Shown here: positions 61,959 to 64,000 of the stretch, piece by piece
Layout of the letters: the number at the start of each line of letters is the position of its first letter
Numbering within the stretch: position 1 is the stretch's first letter
Source: CBDBGD01 sp965205235
GTDB taxonomy: Bacteria > Chloroflexota > Dehalococcoidia > Lucifugimonadales > UBA1127
Direction: 5' to 3'
DNA length: 64,000 nucleotides
Assembly (NCBI GenBank): GCA_965205235.1
Contig: CBDBGD010000002.1
Span: 124,001-188,000 of the forward strand
Notes under the pieces: model-generated
Seen by the model: the letters and a program-made list of their open reading frames with translations, nothing else
Databases searched by the model: none
What the model was told of the DNA's origin: nothing
Made by a program: the position numbers and the translations under genes

Positions 61959-64000
61959 ATGAGCCAGCGTACGCAGGAGTCCCAGGCAGCAGCAACCAAC
62001 GGCGGGTTCGTGGCCGTGGGGCACCGGCCCATACGGCACGACGGCGTGGACAAGGTCACGGGCAAGGCGATGTACGGCGCGGACATCTCGCTGCCCGGCA
62101 TGCTGTACGGAGCGATGCTGCGGAGCCCGCACGCCCACGCTCGCATCGTCTCCATCGACACCAGCAGGGCGGAGGCGCACCCGGACGTGAAGGCCGTGGC
62201 GACCAGCGCCGACCTGGCGTTGGGGACGGAGAAGCTGACGGAGGTGGGTGAGGACGTGGTCACGACCACCCGGTATCTCAGCAACAACGTCCTTGCCGCG
62301 GACAAGGTCCTCTATAAGGGCCACGCCGTTGCCGCCATCGCCGCCTCAAGCCCCCACGTGGCGGAGGAGGCCCTGGCGCTCATCGACGTGACGTACGACG
62401 TGCTGCCGTCGGTCACCACGGCCGAGGAGGCGATGAAGCCGGACGCGCCGATCCTGCACGACCACCTAGTGGCGCCGTCGTACGGGGACGAGCCGCCGTC
62501 GAAGAGCAACATCGCCGAGCACCAGCAGTTCAAGCTGGGCGACGTGGAGCAGGGTTTCGAGGAGGCGGACCTGGTGCTGGAGCGCGAGTACCGGACCAAG
62601 TCGGTGCACCAGGGGTACATCGAGCCGCAGAACGGCACGGCGTGGTGGGCGCACGACGGGCACCTGACGATCTGGTGCAGCAGCCAGGGGCACTTCGGCA
62701 TTCGGGACAACACCGCCAAGGTGCTGGGGCTGGACGTGTCGAGCGTGACGGTGGTGCCGATGGAGATCGGCGGCGGCTTCGGCGGGAAGCTCCCGACGTA
62801 CCTGGAGCCGGTGGCGGCGGTGCTCTCGAAGAAGAGCGGCCGTCCGGTGAAGATGACGATGAACAGGGCAGAGGTCCTGGAGGCGACGGGGCCGACGTCG
62901 GGCACGTACATCCGGCTGAAGATGGGAGTGACGAACGAAGGCCGGATCACCGCCGCCCAGGCCTACCTGGCCTACGAGGCCGGCGCCTACCCCGGCGCGC
63001 CCATCGGCGGGGCGGTGGCGTGCATGTTCGGGCCGTACGCCATCCCGCACGTCCTGGTCGACGGCTACGACGTGGTCACGAACAAGCCCAAGACCGCGGC
63101 GTACCGGGCGCCGGGAGCGCCCATGGGCGCCTTCGCCGTGGAGACCGTGGTGGACGAAATGTGCCAGACGCTGGGCATCGAGCCGCTGGCGTTCCGGCAG
63201 CGCAACGGGGCGCGGGAGGGCACTCGCCGGGTGGACGGCGTCCTCAACCCTCGCATCGGCTTCATGGAGATGGTGGATGCGATGATGGCCCACCCGCACT
63301 ACTCGGCGCCGCTGGGCGGGCCGAACCGGGGCCGCGGCATCGCGACGGGCTTCTGGCGGAACAACACGGGGCCGTCGTCGGTGTTCGCGACGGTGCAGTC
63401 GGACGGGACGATAAGCCTGGTGGAGGGGTCGGTGGACATCGGCGGCTCGCGTGCGGCGATTGCGCAGCAATTCGCCGAGGTGCTGGGCATCCCCGCCGAG
63501 GACGTGAACCCGCACGTGGCGGACACGGACCACATCGGCTACACCTCGCTCACAGGAGGCAGCGGCGTCACGTTCAAGACCGGCTGGGCAGCCCACGACG
63601 CCGCGCAGGACGTGGTGCGCCAGCTCCGGGAGCGGGCGGCGATCTTGTGGGAGACGACGGCGGAGCAGGTGGAGTACCGGAGCGGTGCCCTCTACCGCCG
63701 GGGCGATGCCAGCATGAAGCTAACGCTCAAGGCGCTCGCGGCGCAGCTCAACACGCTCGGCGGCCCGGTGGTGGGACGGGCGTCGGTGAACCCTCGCGGC
63801 GTAGGCCCGTCGTTCAGCGCCACGATGGTGGACGTTGAGGTGGACCCGGAGACGGGCAAGGTGCAGATCCTGCGGTGCACGGCCTTCCAGGACGCGGGAC
63901 GGGCCATCCACCCGGACTACGTGGAGGGGCAGATACAGGGCGGCACGGTGCAGGGCATCGGCTGGGCGCTCAACGAAGAGTACGTGATGAGCGACGAGGG
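61959..64000 (+). CDS. Xanthine dehydrogenase/aldehyde oxidase-family molybdenum subunit (5' part)
   Basis: The first ~680 residues of a molybdopterin-binding large subunit; the gene runs past the window. The small alpha/beta-hammerhead opening is GHRPIRHDGVDKVTGKAMYGADI and LRSPHAHARI. A later core has EYRTKSVHQGYIEPQNGTAWW, IGGGFGGK (~265), TAAYRAPGAPMGAFAVE with the conserved Arg, DIGGSRAAIAQQFAEVL and GSGVTFKTG. These bind molybdopterin cytosine dinucleotide and position substrate. The enzyme would hydroxylate an aldehyde, purine or aromatic N-heterocycle with water as oxygen source. The Fe-S and FAD subunits are not in the window, so the substrate cannot be narrowed. AGGAGAGG precedes the ATG. 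Confidence 0.93.
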   Translation, partial: MSQRTQESQAAATNGGFVAVGHRPIRHDGVDKVTGKAMYGADISLPGMLYGAMLRSPHAHARIVSIDTSRAEAHPDVKAVATSADLALGTEKLTEVGEDVVTTTRYLSNNVLAADKVLYKGHAVAAIAASSPHVAEEALALIDVTYDVLPSVTTAEEAMKPDAPILHDHLVAPSYGDEPPSKSNIAEHQQFKLGDVEQGFEEADLVLEREYRTKSVHQGYIEPQNGTAWWAHDGHLTIWCSSQGHFGIRDNTAKVLGLDVSSVTVVPMEIGGGFGGKLPTYLEPVAAVLSKKSGRPVKMTMNRAEVLEATGPTSGTYIRLKMGVTNEGRITAAQAYLAYEAGAYPGAPIGGAVACMFGPYAIPHVLVDGYDVVTNKPKTAAYRAPGAPMGAFAVETVVDEMCQTLGIEPLAFRQRNGAREGTRRVDGVLNPRIGFMEMVDAMMAHPHYSAPLGGPNRGRGIATGFWRNNTGPSSVFATVQSDGTISLVEGSVDIGGSRAAIAQQFAEVLGIPAEDVNPHVADTDHIGYTSLTGGSGVTFKTGWAAHDAAQDVVRQLRERAAILWETTAEQVEYRSGALYRRGDASMKLTLKALAAQLNTLGGPVVGRASVNPRGVGPSFSATMVDVEVDPETGKVQILRCTAFQDAGRAIHPDYVEGQIQGGTVQGIGWALNEEYVMSDE

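Noticed and set aside
62642..63838. 398-codon plus-strand frame inside the molybdenum hydroxylase gene
   Set aside because: It is the +1 shadow of a clearly conserved large-subunit frame that is open from 61959 to the window end.

Overview
The window is 64 kb of GC-rich bacterial chromosome, almost fully coding, with about 58 genes on both strands and no rRNA, tRNA, CRISPR array or phage genes that I could see. It has an A1-type cytochrome c oxidase operon, a K+-dependent-type membrane pyrophosphatase, formate-tetrahydrofolate ligase, an archease-RtcB pair, many stand-alone hydrolases and oxidoreductases (M20 peptidases, an amidase, DUF917/HyuA, an isocitrate-lyase-family enzyme, a molybdenum hydroxylase), and many short palindromic intergenic repeats. 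This suits an aerobic, organic-matter-degrading Chloroflexota (Dehalococcoidia or SAR202-like) genome. That assignment is inference from gene content and style, not from a marker gene.

Layout. 0-10 kb: a deazaflavin-type reductase, small membrane proteins, a thiamine-diphosphate enzyme broken by an in-frame stop, an alcohol dehydrogenase, an M20 peptidase translationally coupled to an MFS carrier, and a second MFS exporter. 10-14 kb: a run of plus-strand genes with a proline-threonine-rich surface protein, archease, RtcB RNA ligase and a small unknown. 14-20 kb: a SufR-like Fe-S regulator with divergent promoters and a clear palindromic operator, then coxB-coxA-coxC-small ORF-coxD-ctaG. 20.3-23.1 kb: a compositionally distinct two-gene module (winged-helix-like protein plus Hsp90/MutL-type ATPase). 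23-33 kb: NUDIX, VOC proteins, fhs, an ECF sigma factor overlapping an anti-sigma/VWA fusion, and hppA. 33-45 kb: a coiled-coil trypsin-like protease, a DUF1445 hydro-lyase, a CARDB/metallopeptidase lipoprotein, the beta and gamma subunits of a Na+-pumping decarboxylase, arsC, a MidA-type methyltransferase, twin mini membrane proteins and purL. 45-49 kb: a single-polypeptide restriction-modification enzyme. 49-64 kb: catabolic enzymes interrupted by a 1.4-kb insert carrying one DGQHR/DndB-like gene, then a DUF104-PIN toxin-antitoxin pair and the start of a molybdenum hydroxylase large subunit that runs off the right edge.

Most noteworthy: (i) the DGQHR gene sits between 37-bp direct repeats that reproduce the 3' end of the gene it abuts, as expected for site-specific insertion, but with no integrase; (ii) a repeat family with three copies here (about 4.0, 33.1 and 45.2 kb) has one copy carrying a 108-codon ORF and two that keep only the flanking conserved segments, like an element and its non-autonomous derivatives; (iii) the low-GC ATPase module at 20.3-23.1 kb looks like acquired, possibly defensive, cargo; (iv) the 14.3-kb operator region links a predicted Fe-S sensor to its own gene and to a divergent gene, just ahead of the oxidase operon.
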